Part shown: piece after piece, positions 1 through 9,171 of the stretch
Layout: each line of letters starts with the position of its first letter
Numbering within the stretch: the first letter of the stretch is position 1
Source of the DNA: Halorussus sp. MSC15.2
Lineage (GTDB): Archaea > Halobacteriota > Halobacteria > Halobacteriales > Haladaptataceae
Length of the DNA stretch: 64,000 nucleotides
Reading direction: 5' to 3'
Assembly (NCBI RefSeq): GCF_010747475.1
Contig: NZ_VSLZ01000001.1
Span: 248,001 to 312,000 of the forward strand
Translations under genes and position numbers: made by a program
Notes under the pieces: generated by a model
Told to the model about the DNA's origin: nothing
What the model saw: only the letters and a program-made list of their open reading frames with translations
The model's database searches: none

Positions 1-65
1 AGTCTCCGACGGTCGAACCGTCGCTGGACGCGATAGCCGACGCCGTCCCCTTCCCGCTCGATTGA
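1..65 (+). CDS. C-terminal end of a truncated coding sequence
   Basis: The third forward frame is open from the left edge and ends with TGA at 63-65. It gives about 20 residues ending in AVPFPLD. The composition (Asp, Pro, Ala, Val) fits a haloarchaeal protein end, and the frame stops 60 bases before the next start codon. The first forward frame is closed by a TAG at 34-36; the second frame is also open here, so frame choice rests on composition and position. The function cannot be judged from this fragment. Confidence 0.45.
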   Translation, partial: SPTVEPSLDAIADAVPFPLD

Positions 66-125
66 CGGTCGCCGCGATTCGGCCGAGTAGAAACGAATTT
101 GTCTCTGGGTTGAACAGTCGGGGAT

Positions 126-1268
126 ATGGCGCTCTCCGCCCTCACTGCTCCGATTCTCGCGGTCGCGGTCGTCGCGCTCGTCTCGTTCGCGTCGATTCGG
201 CTCTACGCGTGGCGCGCGGCGAAGGACCCGCCCAAGACCGCCATGCGCCGAATCAGAACGGCGCTCGCGGTCGGACTGTCGCTGACCGGACTGGTCGCGC
301 TGTTCGCGCTCGTCCTCGCGGACGCACTCGACCTGACCGAGTCCGCGCTCGGCGCGCTGAGTCCCGCGCTGGCCGACTCCGCGGTCGGGGCCGTGCTGAC
401 GTGGGTTCCGACGTTTCTCGGCGTCACGGTCGCGGTCGTCGCGGGCTACCTCGGCGCGTACCCGTACGTCCGCGAGATTCGCGGCTTGGACGTGTCGGCC
501 GCGAGCGCCGCCGGGAGCGTGGCGAAACTCCTCGGCGCCGCGTTCGCGCTGCTCGTCGTCGTCGTGGGGACGCTGAACCTGCTCCCCGCCGGGGCGCTCG
601 ATACGGCACTCCCGGTCGTGGGCGTTCTCGCCGCGCTCGGGGTCGTCCTCTCCGCCCTGCAACCGCGCATCCTCGGACTGCTAAACGACGTCCGCGAACC
701 GACCGACGAGGAGCGCGACCGAATCGTGGGACTCTGCGAGACCGCGGGCGTCTCGCCCCATCGCGTGGGCGTTCTCCGACTCGACGCGAACAGCGTGGCC
801 ACCGTCGTCTTCGCGGGCCTTCCCGGCCGCCGCCACCTGCTCGTCACCGAGGACCTGCTCGCCGACCTCGACGACGACGCGGCCGCGGCCGTGCTGGCCA
901 GCAAGGCCGGCCGAGCGAAGTACTACTATCGAGAGACCAAGTTCGGGGTCGTGATGGCGGTCTCCGCTCTGATAATCGCAGTACTGACGGGCGAACTCCA
1001 GCGCGCGACGCACCTCGGGTCCGGTCCGCTCGCCCTCGCAATCCTCGTCCTCGCCGTCGCGCTCCCGTGGTTCGGCAGGCGTCTCGTCTTCGCGGCCGAC
1101 GACTACGCGGTCGAGCGCGTCGGGGCCGAGACGTACGTCGAGACCCTCGAAACCCTCGCCGACGAGTATCAGGTCTCCTACGAGTCGGGGCGACTCCGCA
1201 CCCTCGTCCTGATGCGGCCCTCGCTCGGCCGGCGACTCGACCGACTCTGGGGTCGAACCGACGAGTGA
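126..1268 (+). CDS. M48-peptidase-like integral membrane protein lacking the zinc motif
   Basis: This is a 380-residue membrane protein. Hydrophobic segments lie near residues 5-22, 47-70, 85-118, 135-155, 160-178 and two more around 278-325. Between them is a soluble part that follows the M48 (HtpX-like) pattern: an EERDRI helix, a GVSPHRVGVLRLD strand, GLPGRRHLLVTEDLL, and then the helix that normally carries HExxH. Here that helix reads VLASKAGRAKYYY, so both histidines and the glutamate are gone. The later glutamate zinc ligand is also replaced (AADDYA). By family knowledge M48 proteins degrade misfolded membrane proteins; this one should be catalytically dead and may bind substrates or regulate an active paralogue. 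No operon partner is evident, although the next gene starts 60 bases downstream. Confidence 0.7.
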   Translation: MALSALTAPILAVAVVALVSFASIRLYAWRAAKDPPKTAMRRIRTALAVGLSLTGLVALFALVLADALDLTESALGALSPALADSAVGAVLTWVPTFLGVTVAVVAGYLGAYPYVREIRGLDVSAASAAGSVAKLLGAAFALLVVVVGTLNLLPAGALDTALPVVGVLAALGVVLSALQPRILGLLNDVREPTDEERDRIVGLCETAGVSPHRVGVLRLDANSVATVVFAGLPGRRHLLVTEDLLADLDDDAAAAVLASKAGRAKYYYRETKFGVVMAVSALIIAVLTGELQRATHLGSGPLALAILVLAVALPWFGRRLVFAADDYAVERVGAETYVETLETLADEYQVSYESGRLRTLVLMRPSLGRRLDRLWGRTDE

Positions 1269-1328
1269 GTCGCGGCGTCGGCGACCGAACCCGATGGATT
1301 GACACGCCGTGCCCGAGAACGCTCCTCC

Positions 1329-2627
1329 ATGACGAGACTGCGAATCGCGGGCGGGCGGGTCCTCCGTCCCGACGCGACCGTCGAGCGCGCCGACGTACTG
1401 GTCGATTCCGAGTCCGGCGACATCGTCGCGGTCGGCGACCCCGAGGACGTGCCCGAGGGCGACGAGACGTTAGACGCCGAGGACGGACTGGTAATGCCGG
1501 GACTGGTCAACGCCCACACCCACGTCGCCATGACGCTCCTGCGGGGGTACGCCGACGACAAGGAACTCGACGCGTGGCTTCGGGAGGACATCTGGCCGGT
1601 CGAGGGCGAACTGACTCCCGAGGACGTGCGGGCCGGAACCGAACTCGGCCTGCTGGAGATGATTCGGTCCGGAACCACCGCGTTCGCGGACATGTACTTC
1701 CACGAGGAGGAGGTCGTGGATGCCGTCGAGGATGCCGGTCTGCGCGCCCGCCTCGGCTACGGCGTCGTCACCCTCGGCAAGGACGAGGACGGCGCGCGCG
1801 AGGACTGCGAACAGAGCCTCGCCACCGCCCGGGAGTTCGACGGCGCTGCCGACGGCCGGGTCAAGACGGCGTTCATGCCCCATAGCTTGACGACCGTCGG
1901 CGAAGAGTACCTCCGGGAGTACGTCCCAGAGGCCCGCGAAGAGGACATTCCACTCCACTACCACGCCAACGAGACCACCGACGAGGTCGAACCCATCGTC
2001 GAGGAGGAGGGCCAGCGTCCCCTCGAATACGCCCGCGACCTCGACATGACCGACGAGTCGGACTTCGTGGCCCACGGCGTCCACCTCGACGCGGCCGAAA
2101 TCGACCTGCTCGCGGAGACCGGGGCGAGCGTCGTCCACTGCCCGGCGTCGAACATGAAACTCGCAAGCGGGATGGCCCCGGTGCAGGACCTCCTCGACGC
2201 GGGCGTGACGGTCGGTCTCGGCACCGACGGCGCGGCGTCGAACAACGACCTCGACGTGTTCGACGAGATGCGGGACGCCGCCATGGTCGGCAAACTCGCG
2301 GCGAACGACGCCAGTGCCGTCCCCGCCGAGAGCGTCGTCCAGATGGCGACGGAAGGGAGCGCGTCCGCGCTCGGCTTCGACAGCGGTCGCATCGAGGCGG
2401 GCGCGAACGCCGACATCGCCGTCGTGGACCTCGACGCCGCGCACCTGACTCCCCGACACGACCTCGTGAGCCACCTCGTCTACGCGGCCCGCGGGTCCGA
2501 CGTGCGCCACACCGTCTGCGACGGCGCGGTGCTGATGCGCGACGGCGAGGTGCTGACCCTAGACGCCGAGGCGGTCCGCCAGCGCGCCGAAGAGCGCGCC
2601 GCGGCCGCCGTCGAACGTGCGGAGTGA
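1329..2627 (+). CDS. mtaD: Amidohydrolase: 5'-deoxyadenosine / S-adenosylhomocysteine deaminase (MtaD/DadD type)
   Basis: The 432-residue protein is a cytosolic metal-dependent amidohydrolase. Visible motifs are the first metal pair NAHTHV (His63, His65), HYHANET in the middle, HGVHLD, HCPASNMKLASG and GTDGAASNNDLD, which together are typical of the SAH/MTA/5'-deoxyadenosine deaminase branch. Known enzymes convert these adenosine thioethers or 5'-deoxyadenosine to inosine derivatives, clearing inhibitors of methyltransferases and radical-SAM enzymes. I chose the ATG at 1329 because MTRLRIAGGRV is the usual start of the small beta domain; an in-frame ATG at 1299 would add ten poorly matching residues. 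SAH hydrolase (4136-5419) lies nearby on the same strand, so both would act on methyl-cycle by-products. The exact substrate preference is not visible. Confidence 0.85.
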   Translation: MTRLRIAGGRVLRPDATVERADVLVDSESGDIVAVGDPEDVPEGDETLDAEDGLVMPGLVNAHTHVAMTLLRGYADDKELDAWLREDIWPVEGELTPEDVRAGTELGLLEMIRSGTTAFADMYFHEEEVVDAVEDAGLRARLGYGVVTLGKDEDGAREDCEQSLATAREFDGAADGRVKTAFMPHSLTTVGEEYLREYVPEAREEDIPLHYHANETTDEVEPIVEEEGQRPLEYARDLDMTDESDFVAHGVHLDAAEIDLLAETGASVVHCPASNMKLASGMAPVQDLLDAGVTVGLGTDGAASNNDLDVFDEMRDAAMVGKLAANDASAVPAESVVQMATEGSASALGFDSGRIEAGANADIAVVDLDAAHLTPRHDLVSHLVYAARGSDVRHTVCDGAVLMRDGEVLTLDAEAVRQRAEERAAAAVERAE

Positions 2628-2854
2628 CGCCGTAGCCCGATTCCGACCGGTCGCGTTCCGGTGACCCTCTCTCCGAGTCCCGCTCGATAGTGTCTCCGGT
2701 TAGACAGTCCGGTTTCGCCCTCCGATTCGGGCGTCGAAACGCGAGGTTGAAGATTTCAGTTGAACGGTTAAAGCAGCTTTTGAACCGTCTAACGAGATAT
2801 GGGTCTTTAATTCTGGTAAATTGAACCACGAAAACCAAATGGACGGCAGACGGG

Positions 2855-2862
2855 GTTTAATC
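2855..2862 (+). promoter_or_regulatory. Probable TATA box of the secreted repeat protein gene
   Basis: The run GTTTAATC lies 27-34 bases before the ATG at 2889, in a visibly A+T-richer intergenic stretch. The distance fits a leaderless haloarchaeal transcript. This is inference from position and composition only. Confidence 0.4.
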
Positions 2863-2888
2863 TCTCATTTCCTCTATCACCGAGTGGA

Positions 2889-3890
2889 ATGACCTCGAAA
2901 AAACGAACCCTGTCGGTCGTCCTCGCGGGAGTCCTGCTCCTGTCGGGCGTGGCGACCGCGGGTATGGGAAGTGCAGCGGCCGAAGTGACAGCGAACGATT
3001 CGCTCTCGGTCACGGTAGACCAGGCCGACGACTATAGCGCGACCGTCACGGTGACGCACAACGGTTCGGCAGTCACGAACGCCTCCGTGAACGTCAGCGT
3101 CACTGACGACAACGTCACGTACGCGGGCGCTGGCGAGTACGTGACCGACGAGAACGGGACCGTCGAACTGTCGGCACCCGCAGAGAACGTGACCGTCGAG
3201 GTCGCCGCGGAGAAGAACGGCGCGACCGGCGCGACCTCCGCGACGCTGGTCGCCGACGCCACCGAGGAACCGCTCGAAGGTTCGCTCGGCGTCAGCGTCT
3301 CGGAGACTGACGACGGCGCGACGGTGTCTGTGACGCACAACGGTTCGGCAGTCGAAGGCGCGTCCGTGACCGTCGGCGTTACCGACGATAACACTACGTA
3401 CGCGGGCGCTGGCGACTACACCACCGACGCGAGCGGTACCGTCTCGCTCCCGGCACCGTCGGAGAACGTGACCGTGGAGGTCACCGCGACGAAGGACAAC
3501 GCGACCGGAACGACAACGGCCACGCTCACCGCGAGCGAGGGCGAGCAGTCCTTCGGTAACCTCGTGTCGTCGTTCGTCCACGAGATGCTGAACGCGGGCG
3601 ACGACGGCGGTCCCATCGGACAGGCCGTCTCGGAGTTCGTGACCGAGAACAACCCGGGCAACGCCTCCGAGAAGAAACCCGACGACGCGGGCAAGCCCGA
3701 CCACGCCGGTCCGTCTGACAACACCACCGCGGAGAACGAGACTGACGAAGGCAGTTCGCAGGGTCCGCCCGAGAACGCCGGTAACGACGAGGACGGCGAC
3801 GACCAGAAAGGCAACGGTAGCGGCGATGCCGGAAACGATGGTGGTAGTAACGGCAACGGTAACGGGAAGGCCAAAGGCAACGGTCGATAA
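2889..3890 (+). CDS. Secreted protein with two Ig-like (carboxypeptidase-regulatory-like) repeats
   Basis: The 333-residue protein starts with a Sec-type signal: charged MTSKKR, a hydrophobic stretch to about residue 28, and Ala-rich cleavage region (GSAAAE). Two homologous repeats follow, about residues 38-118 and 125-206. Each contains TVTHNGSAV, a SV-V-VTDDN-TYAGAG turn and a V-L-APSENVTVEV strand, as in Ig-like or carboxypeptidase-regulatory-like beta domains. Many NxS/T sequons suggest N-glycosylation. The C-terminal ~100 residues are a Gly/Asn/Asp-rich low-complexity tail that ends in a basic GKAKGNGR without a membrane anchor or PGF-CTERM, so the protein is probably released. It lies between two methyl-cycle genes but has its own promoter-like region. 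The function is unknown. Confidence 0.75.
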   Translation: MTSKKRTLSVVLAGVLLLSGVATAGMGSAAAEVTANDSLSVTVDQADDYSATVTVTHNGSAVTNASVNVSVTDDNVTYAGAGEYVTDENGTVELSAPAENVTVEVAAEKNGATGATSATLVADATEEPLEGSLGVSVSETDDGATVSVTHNGSAVEGASVTVGVTDDNTTYAGAGDYTTDASGTVSLPAPSENVTVEVTATKDNATGTTTATLTASEGEQSFGNLVSSFVHEMLNAGDDGGPIGQAVSEFVTENNPGNASEKKPDDAGKPDHAGPSDNTTAENETDEGSSQGPPENAGNDEDGDDQKGNGSGDAGNDGGSNGNGNGKAKGNGR

Positions 3891-4135
3891 GTAGTTCCGT
3901 TCTGCCGAAGTCGCCCCTTCGGTTCCCGATTCTGGCTGACTATCCGTTCTTTCTTTGGCACGTCGCTCGGCGAGCAGACGCTCACAGGTTCGTCTACAGG
4001 CAGGTCGTCCGCGTGCCCCAGCAACAGCGCCGCGGCCGTCTCCTCGATGCGATGCGCCGAGGAACGACCGACTGTCTCCGACCAGTGGCGTCAGCCTTCG
4101 GTAGCGTTTTGGGCGCGGTTCCCCTTTGCTCGGGT

Positions 4136-5419
4136 ATGGCAGACTATCCATCCATTAGCGAGCAGGTGGACGACCTCGAATCTGCTCGCACCGACGGCCA
4201 TCGCAAGATGGACTGGGCGCGAGAGCACATGCCGATTCTGACCGCGATGCAGGCCGACTTCGAGGCGAACCAGCCCTTCGAGGGCCACCGAATCGGGATG
4301 GCGATGCACGTCGAAGCCAAGACCGCCGTGCTGGTCGAGACCCTCGCCGAAGGCGGCGCGGACGTCGCTATCACCGGCTGTAACCCCCTCTCGACCCACG
4401 ACGACGTGAGCGCCGCGCTCGACGAACACCCCAACATCACCTCCTACGCGAAGCGCGAGGTGGACGACGAGGAGTACTACGAGGCCATCGAGGCGGTCAT
4501 CTCCCACGAACCGACCATCACCGTGGACGACGGGATGGACCTCGTCGCGGCCATCCACGAGGACTACCCCGAACTCATCGACTCCATCGTCGGCGGGTGC
4601 GAGGAGACAACCACGGGCGTCCACCGCCTGCGCGCGATGGACGCCGACGGCGAACTCAAGTACCCCGTCTTCGCCGTGAACGACACGCCGATGAAGCGCC
4701 TGTTCGACAACGTCCACGGCACGGGCGAGTCCTCGCTGGCGAACATCGCCATGACCACGAACCTCTCGTGGGCGGGCAAGAACGTCGTCGTCGCGGGCTA
4801 CGGCGACTGCGGCCGCGGCGTCGCCAAGAAGGCGTCCGGACAGAACGCCAACGTCATCGTGACCGAGGTCGAACCCCGGCGCGCGCTCGAAGCCCACATG
4901 GAGGGCTACGACGTGATGCCGATGGCCGAGGCCGCCGAAATCGGCGACGTGTTCCTCACCACCACGGGCAACCGCGACGTGATTACGCGAGACCACTTCG
5001 AGAAGATGGACGACGGCGTCCTGCTGGCCAACGCGGGCCACTTCGACGTGGAGGTCAACCTCGACGACCTCTCGGACCTCGCCGTGAACCAGCGCGAGGC
5101 CCGCGACGGCGTCCGCGAGTACGAGATGGACGACGGTCGCCGCCTCAACGTCCTCGCGGAGGGTCGCCTCGTCAACCTCGCCAGTCCCATCGCGCTGGGC
5201 CACCCGGTCGAGGTCATGGACCAGAGCTTCGGCGTGCAGGCCGCGTCGGTCCGCGAACTGGTCGAGAACGGCGACCAGTACGACGCCGGTGTCCACGAAG
5301 TCCCCGACGAACTGGACCGGGAGATTGCGGAAATCAAACTGGACGCCGAGGGCGTCGAGTACGACGACCTGACGCCCGAGCAAGAGGAGTACATGGGTAG
5401 CTGGCAGCACGGGACGTAG
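4136..5419 (+). CDS. ahcY: Adenosylhomocysteinase (S-adenosyl-L-homocysteine hydrolase)
   Basis: The 427-residue enzyme reversibly splits SAH into adenosine and homocysteine using bound NAD+, and so removes product inhibition of methyltransferases. Diagnostic motifs are visible: MDWAREHMPIL at the N-terminus, TGCNPLSTHDDV, GGCEETTTGVHRL, the NDTPMKRLFDN segment with the substrate lysine, the NAD loop GYGDCGRGVAKKA (~residues 220-232), TTTGNRDV, and NAGHFDVEV. The length fits archaeal enzymes, which lack the C-terminal extension of the eukaryotic form. The frame is open further upstream (to 4013), but the ATG at 4136 gives the expected MADYPSISEQV start. The deaminase at 1329-2627 offers an alternative route for the same substrate class. 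Confidence 0.95.
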   Translation: MADYPSISEQVDDLESARTDGHRKMDWAREHMPILTAMQADFEANQPFEGHRIGMAMHVEAKTAVLVETLAEGGADVAITGCNPLSTHDDVSAALDEHPNITSYAKREVDDEEYYEAIEAVISHEPTITVDDGMDLVAAIHEDYPELIDSIVGGCEETTTGVHRLRAMDADGELKYPVFAVNDTPMKRLFDNVHGTGESSLANIAMTTNLSWAGKNVVVAGYGDCGRGVAKKASGQNANVIVTEVEPRRALEAHMEGYDVMPMAEAAEIGDVFLTTTGNRDVITRDHFEKMDDGVLLANAGHFDVEVNLDDLSDLAVNQREARDGVREYEMDDGRRLNVLAEGRLVNLASPIALGHPVEVMDQSFGVQAASVRELVENGDQYDAGVHEVPDELDREIAEIKLDAEGVEYDDLTPEQEEYMGSWQHGT

Positions 5420-5537
5420 CGCCTCGGAGCGGGGTCGCCCCGGTTGCTAAAATCGGTCACTTTCCGCGAGGTCACCGCCGGTCGTCGTTTGCAATCCGGT
5501 AGCAAGGTCGAAGGTCGCTCGGACCGAACCGTCCGCC

Positions 5538-6194
5538 ATGAGCGTCATCGCCGAATACGAGATTGAGTCTCCCATCTTCCGCGACGCGCTGTCGGCGGTG
5601 TCGGACGTGACTCTCTACGTCGAGGACGTATACGTCTCGCCGGACGGGTCGAGTCAGTACCTGTTCTGGACGGACGTGGACTCCGTCGAGGCGTTCGAGA
5701 CGGCGCTGACCGCCGACCCGACGATAGCCGAGGTGGAGGCGCTCACCGAACAGGGAAGCCGGTGTCTGTACCGGGTGACTCTCTCGGAAACCGGTGAGGA
5801 GGCGGCGACGTTCGAGACGGCCAGACGACTCGACTTCGCGGTGTTCGACGTGCGAGTGACCGACGACGGGTTCTCCCTGCGGTCGCGGGTACCGAGTCGG
5901 GAGGCGTTGGTCACCTACCGCGACGAGTGTAGCGAACGGGGCGTCGACTTCCGACTGAAGAACCTCTACAGCGAATCGGACCTCGCCGGCGACGGGGGCG
6001 TGGACGGCCGCTACGGTCTCACCGACGCCCAGCGGACCGCGCTCCAGAAGTCACTGGAGATGGGGTACTTCGCCGTTCCTCGCGAGACGACTCTGGAAGA
6101 GGTCGCGGACGAACTGGGGATATCTGTGCAGGCCCTGTCGACCCGACTCCGGCGGGGTCAAGAGAACCTCCTGCGCAACACCATCGAACGCTGA
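5538..6194 (+). CDS. Bat-type helix-turn-helix transcription regulator
   Basis: This 218-residue cytosolic protein belongs to the haloarchaeal bacterio-opsin-activator-like family. Residues 1-150 form the N-terminal domain common to this family (EYEIESPIFRDAL, the VYVSPDGSSQYLFW strand). Residues ~155-210 are the HTH_10 domain: YGLTDAQRTALQKSLEMGYF, then VPRETTLEEVADELGISVQALSTRLRRGQENLL, which contains the recognition helix. Such proteins usually control genes for light, redox or metabolic responses, but no target can be read here. The next gene, a HalOD1-like protein 73 bases downstream, may be co-regulated. The ATG at 5538 gives the canonical MSVIAEYEI start. Confidence 0.85.
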   Translation: MSVIAEYEIESPIFRDALSAVSDVTLYVEDVYVSPDGSSQYLFWTDVDSVEAFETALTADPTIAEVEALTEQGSRCLYRVTLSETGEEAATFETARRLDFAVFDVRVTDDGFSLRSRVPSREALVTYRDECSERGVDFRLKNLYSESDLAGDGGVDGRYGLTDAQRTALQKSLEMGYFAVPRETTLEEVADELGISVQALSTRLRRGQENLLRNTIER

Positions 6195-6267
6195 CCACTG
6201 ATAAAGCATTGAGTGGCTAAAGACGCGGAGATTCAACCCTACGTCACCAACGTTTCGTTGATTATTG

Positions 6268-6579
6268 ATGGCGAAAGTGGACCAGACGTCCGGTTCGGCC
6301 GACCCGACAGTGTACAGGAGCCAGATACCACAGACCGAGTCCGTCAGCAGCGCAGTCGTCGACGCCGTCGCCACCGCGTCCGGGCGAAGCGTCGTGCGAG
6401 ACGCCGCCGCTGACGACCCGCTCGACCCGCTGTACGAAACCCTCGACCCTGAGGCCCTCGACTCGCTTCTCACTCCGTCAGCGGGTGAAAGCGGCGGAAT
6501 CGAGTCCGTCACGTTCGAGTACTGTGGTTTCCGGGTCACGGTCACGGGTGCTCGTCGCCTGACCGTCACAGAGCACTGA
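6268..6579 (+). CDS. HalOD1-like output-domain protein
   Basis: The 103-residue protein has a disordered N-terminus, then a segment with helix SVSSAVVDAVATASGRSV, the PLDPLYETLDPEALDSLL motif and a terminal beta hairpin (SVTFEYCGFRVTVTG). This pattern is typical of the HalOD1 domain that haloarchaea attach to sensor proteins or encode alone. An in-frame TTG at 6265 precedes the ATG at 6268; I prefer the ATG. It follows the HTH regulator on the same strand. The biochemical activity of HalOD1 is not known. Confidence 0.75.
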   Translation: MAKVDQTSGSADPTVYRSQIPQTESVSSAVVDAVATASGRSVVRDAAADDPLDPLYETLDPEALDSLLTPSAGESGGIESVTFEYCGFRVTVTGARRLTVTEH

Positions 6580-6783
6580 CGGGGCGGGTCTGGACACCGT
6601 GACCGCATCGGCAGTCTCGGAGACGTCCTCCGACGCCGGCGTCCCTGTCGTGGCAACCCGCCTGTTCGGCGTATCCGCCAATTCACGGCCCCGAAAAAGC
6701 GGTGAACTCCCGTAGCGGACGCCGTCTGGGGTCTCTACGGACGCAGGACAAACTCTTTCCGCCGACCTGTCTAATCCCGGAAC

Positions 6784-7725
6784 ATGTCTCTCCACCACGC
6801 CGCCGACCCGAGCGATGAGGCGAAACCCTACGTCGAAGCGCTCGCGGATGTCTGCGACCACTACGACGTGGACGTCGAATCTCAGTACGCCACGCTTTCC
6901 GACCCCGCCAGTAAAGTCCACTACCTGACCGCGGGCGAGGGGCCGCCCCTGCTCCTCCTCCACGGACTCAGCACTAACGGGGCCACGTGGGTTCCGATGT
7001 TCGACGCCCTGACGGACCACTTCACCGTCTACGCACCCGACCGACCGGGTCGCGGTCTCTCGACCGCGGTGGACTACCGCGAGACCGGTTTCCGGCAATT
7101 CGGCGTCGAGTACCTCGCCGACCTGCTCGACGCGCTCGGAATCGAGGAGACGGCGGTGGTGGGCAACTCGCTCGGCGGGTTCCAGTCGCTCGCGCTGGCC
7201 GTAGATTACCCCGAGCGCGTGCGCCGCCTCTGTCTCGTCGGCGCGCCCGCCGGACTCTCGCGGTCGATTCCGCCCCTGTTCCGAGTCCTCGACCTTCCCT
7301 TGGTCGGTGACTGGCTGTTCGACTTCATCGAGGCGGAGTCGGTCGCGGACGCTCGGGACGCCTACCGTCGGATAAACGTCGAGGACGATTCCGCGCTCCC
7401 CGACGCCTACTTCGAACCCGGACTCGTCGCCGAGGACCTGCCGGGCCAGCGCGAGAGTCTGCGCTCGCTGATGGAGACCCTCGGGACGATGCGGGGGATG
7501 CGACCCCAGTTCGACCTGCGCGAAGCGGTCTCGGGAATCGAGACGCCGACGCGGTTCGTCTGGGGGACCGAGGACTACTTCTGGTCGCCGTCGGTCGGTC
7601 GCCCGGTTGCCAGCACGATGGCGAACGCCGACTTCGTGACGCTGAACGACCACGGCCACATGCCGTGGCTCGAACCGGACGACGACGCGACCGAAGCGGT
7701 GGTCGAGTTCCTCTCCGAGGCGTAG
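6784..7725 (+). CDS. Alpha/beta-fold hydrolase
   Basis: This is a 313-residue soluble hydrolase. The oxyanion region LLLLHGLSTNGATW lies near residues 56-69, the nucleophile elbow is GNSLGG (Ser ~128), and the catalytic His is in NDHGHMPWLE near residue 292. A WGTEDYFW segment carries the probable catalytic Asp. The layout YAPDRPGRGLS resembles haloalkane dehalogenase, lactonase or meta-cleavage hydrolase relatives, so the substrate cannot be assigned. There is no signal peptide. The next gene starts about 55 bases downstream on the same strand and encodes a Rid protein, so they may be co-transcribed. Confidence 0.85.
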   Translation: MSLHHAADPSDEAKPYVEALADVCDHYDVDVESQYATLSDPASKVHYLTAGEGPPLLLLHGLSTNGATWVPMFDALTDHFTVYAPDRPGRGLSTAVDYRETGFRQFGVEYLADLLDALGIEETAVVGNSLGGFQSLALAVDYPERVRRLCLVGAPAGLSRSIPPLFRVLDLPLVGDWLFDFIEAESVADARDAYRRINVEDDSALPDAYFEPGLVAEDLPGQRESLRSLMETLGTMRGMRPQFDLREAVSGIETPTRFVWGTEDYFWSPSVGRPVASTMANADFVTLNDHGHMPWLEPDDDATEAVVEFLSEA

Positions 7726-7779
7726 TATCGAAGAGCCGACGACGGGGATTTGAAGGCGTCTCCTGTTCTCACCCCGGAC

Positions 7780-8172
7780 GTGGACCGACAGAACGTCGCA
7801 AGCGGAACCGAGTGGGAATCGGCGGTCGGCTACTCTCGGGCGGTTCGCGTCGGGCGGGTCGTCGAGGTGTCCGGAACCACTGCGACCGACGACGACGGGA
7901 ATATCGTCGGCGAGACAGACCCCTACGCCCAGACGAAGCAGGCACTCTCGAACGTCGAGATGGCGCTGGAAGCGGCCGGAGCGAGCGTCGAAGACGTGGT
8001 GAGAACCCGGCTGTTCGTCACCGACATCGACGATTGGGAGGCTATCGGCCGAGCGCACGGTGAGGTGTTCGGCGACGTTCGCCCCGCCACCAGTATGGTA
8101 CAGGTCGAGCGCCTCATCGACCCCGAGATGGTGGTCGAAGTCGAGGCTGTCGCCCGTCTCGCCGAAGAGTGA
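7780..8172 (+). CDS. RidA family protein (reactive enamine/imine deaminase)
   Basis: The ~130-residue protein shows the Rid fold signature: VEVSGTTATDDDGNIVGETDPYAQTKQALSN, then VVRTRLFVTDIDDWEAIGRAHGEVFG and the end motif RPATSMVQVERLIDPEMVVEVEAVA. Canonical RidA deaminates 2-aminoacrylate-type enamines; this form, with the Arg in RTRLFVTD and a Glu near the C-terminus (VEVEAVA), could retain that. I prefer the GTG at 7780 because VDRQNVASGTEWE matches the common N-terminus; a TTG at 7750 would extend it by ten residues. It sits between the hydrolase and hjc. Confidence 0.8.
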   Translation: MDRQNVASGTEWESAVGYSRAVRVGRVVEVSGTTATDDDGNIVGETDPYAQTKQALSNVEMALEAAGASVEDVVRTRLFVTDIDDWEAIGRAHGEVFGDVRPATSMVQVERLIDPEMVVEVEAVARLAEE

Positions 8173-8297
8173 CCGTCCTCGACGCCACCCGTTTCAGTTC
8201 CGCCGCGCTTGCGGGGGACTTAACACGGGGAAGAGACGACTTCCGGATATGACCGACGTACGGGGTCTACCGGAACCGGACTCGTGGGGTGGCCGCG

Positions 8298-8792
8298 ATG
8301 TCGAACGCTAAGGGCGACCGCCGCGAGCGCGAACTCGTCAACCGACTCGACGAGGCCGGGTTCGCGGTCATGCGCGCGCCCGCCAGCGGGAGCGCCACCG
8401 AACGCGAACTCCCGGACGTGCTCGCGGGCGACGGCGACGTCTTCTACGCCGTCGAAGCCAAGTCGAGTTCGGGCGACCCCATCTATCTCACCGGCGAGGA
8501 GGTCGAAGCCCTCGTCTACTTCAGCCAGAACTTCGGCGCGAAACCCAAAATCGGCGTGCGGTTCGACCGCGAGGACTGGTACTTCTTCCACCCGGCGGAC
8601 GTCTACCAGACAGACGGCGGCAACTACCGCGTGAAGAAGGAGACCGCCCTCGAAGACGGCGACCCGATGGACGCGCTCAGAGCGACCGACGCGGACGACG
8701 AAGACGACGACGGTCACGACATCAGGGACGTGCTACACGCAGTGGAACAGGGCGTGCTGTCGCCCGACGAAGCGGCGTCGATGCTCGAATAA
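8298..8792 (+). CDS. hjc: Holliday junction resolvase Hjc
   Basis: The 164-residue nuclease cleaves four-way DNA junctions during recombination and replication restart. The archaeal Hjc core occupies residues 1-115: an N-terminal basic helix [18 protein letters not shown] with the conserved Glu, [19 protein letters not shown] with the active-site Asp, and [14 protein letters not shown] with the E-x-K pair of the PD-(D/E)xK fold. After an acidic linker ([12 protein letters not shown]), a short C-terminal helix ([19 protein letters not shown]) extends the protein beyond crenarchaeal Hjc; it may contact PCNA or another partner, which is inference. The ATG at 8298 is preferred over the in-frame GTG at 8289. 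Confidence 0.92.
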   Translation: MSNAKGDRRERELVNRLDEAGFAVMRAPASGSATERELPDVLAGDGDVFYAVEAKSSSGDPIYLTGEEVEALVYFSQNFGAKPKIGVRFDREDWYFFHPADVYQTDGGNYRVKKETALEDGDPMDALRATDADDEDDDGHDIRDVLHAVEQGVLSPDEAASMLE

Positions 8793-9171
8793 AGCTCTCC
8801 CGTCTCCTTCCTTCACTCCCTCCTTTCCCTTCGGCCTCTCGACCTGTCTACGACTCGTCCTTTCGACTCTCCCTTCGACTCGTTTCCTACTCCGACTTCT
8901 GTCCGTAGCGAGAAAACATATGGAAAAATATATTTGTTGTTGTGACTATTTTGACGATGTCGGTGACAGTGACTCGCGACTGACCGAATCGGTGTCCCGG
9001 TTCGTAGCGTCGCGTCGCTCGCGGGCTACGTCACCGGCGCACAGCGACCGGACTACGCGGTCTGACATTCGGCGATTCCGAGCGCCTCGACTCACCGGCG
9101 GCGGGCCGCGACGGGACAGGACCGACGGAGGGCCGGACCCGCCGCTCTTTACCATCAAAATACGGGGTCGG
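8793..9171. other. Intergenic stretch with a pyrimidine-rich tract
   Basis: From about 8795 to 8900 the + strand is almost purely C and T, in repeated CTCCCT/TTCGACTC-like words. An A+T-rich patch follows (about 8915-8950), and then ordinary G+C-rich sequence. I see no convincing gene. The tract follows the hjc stop codon and may serve in transcription termination. The region is convergent, since the next gene is on the - strand. Confidence 0.4.
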
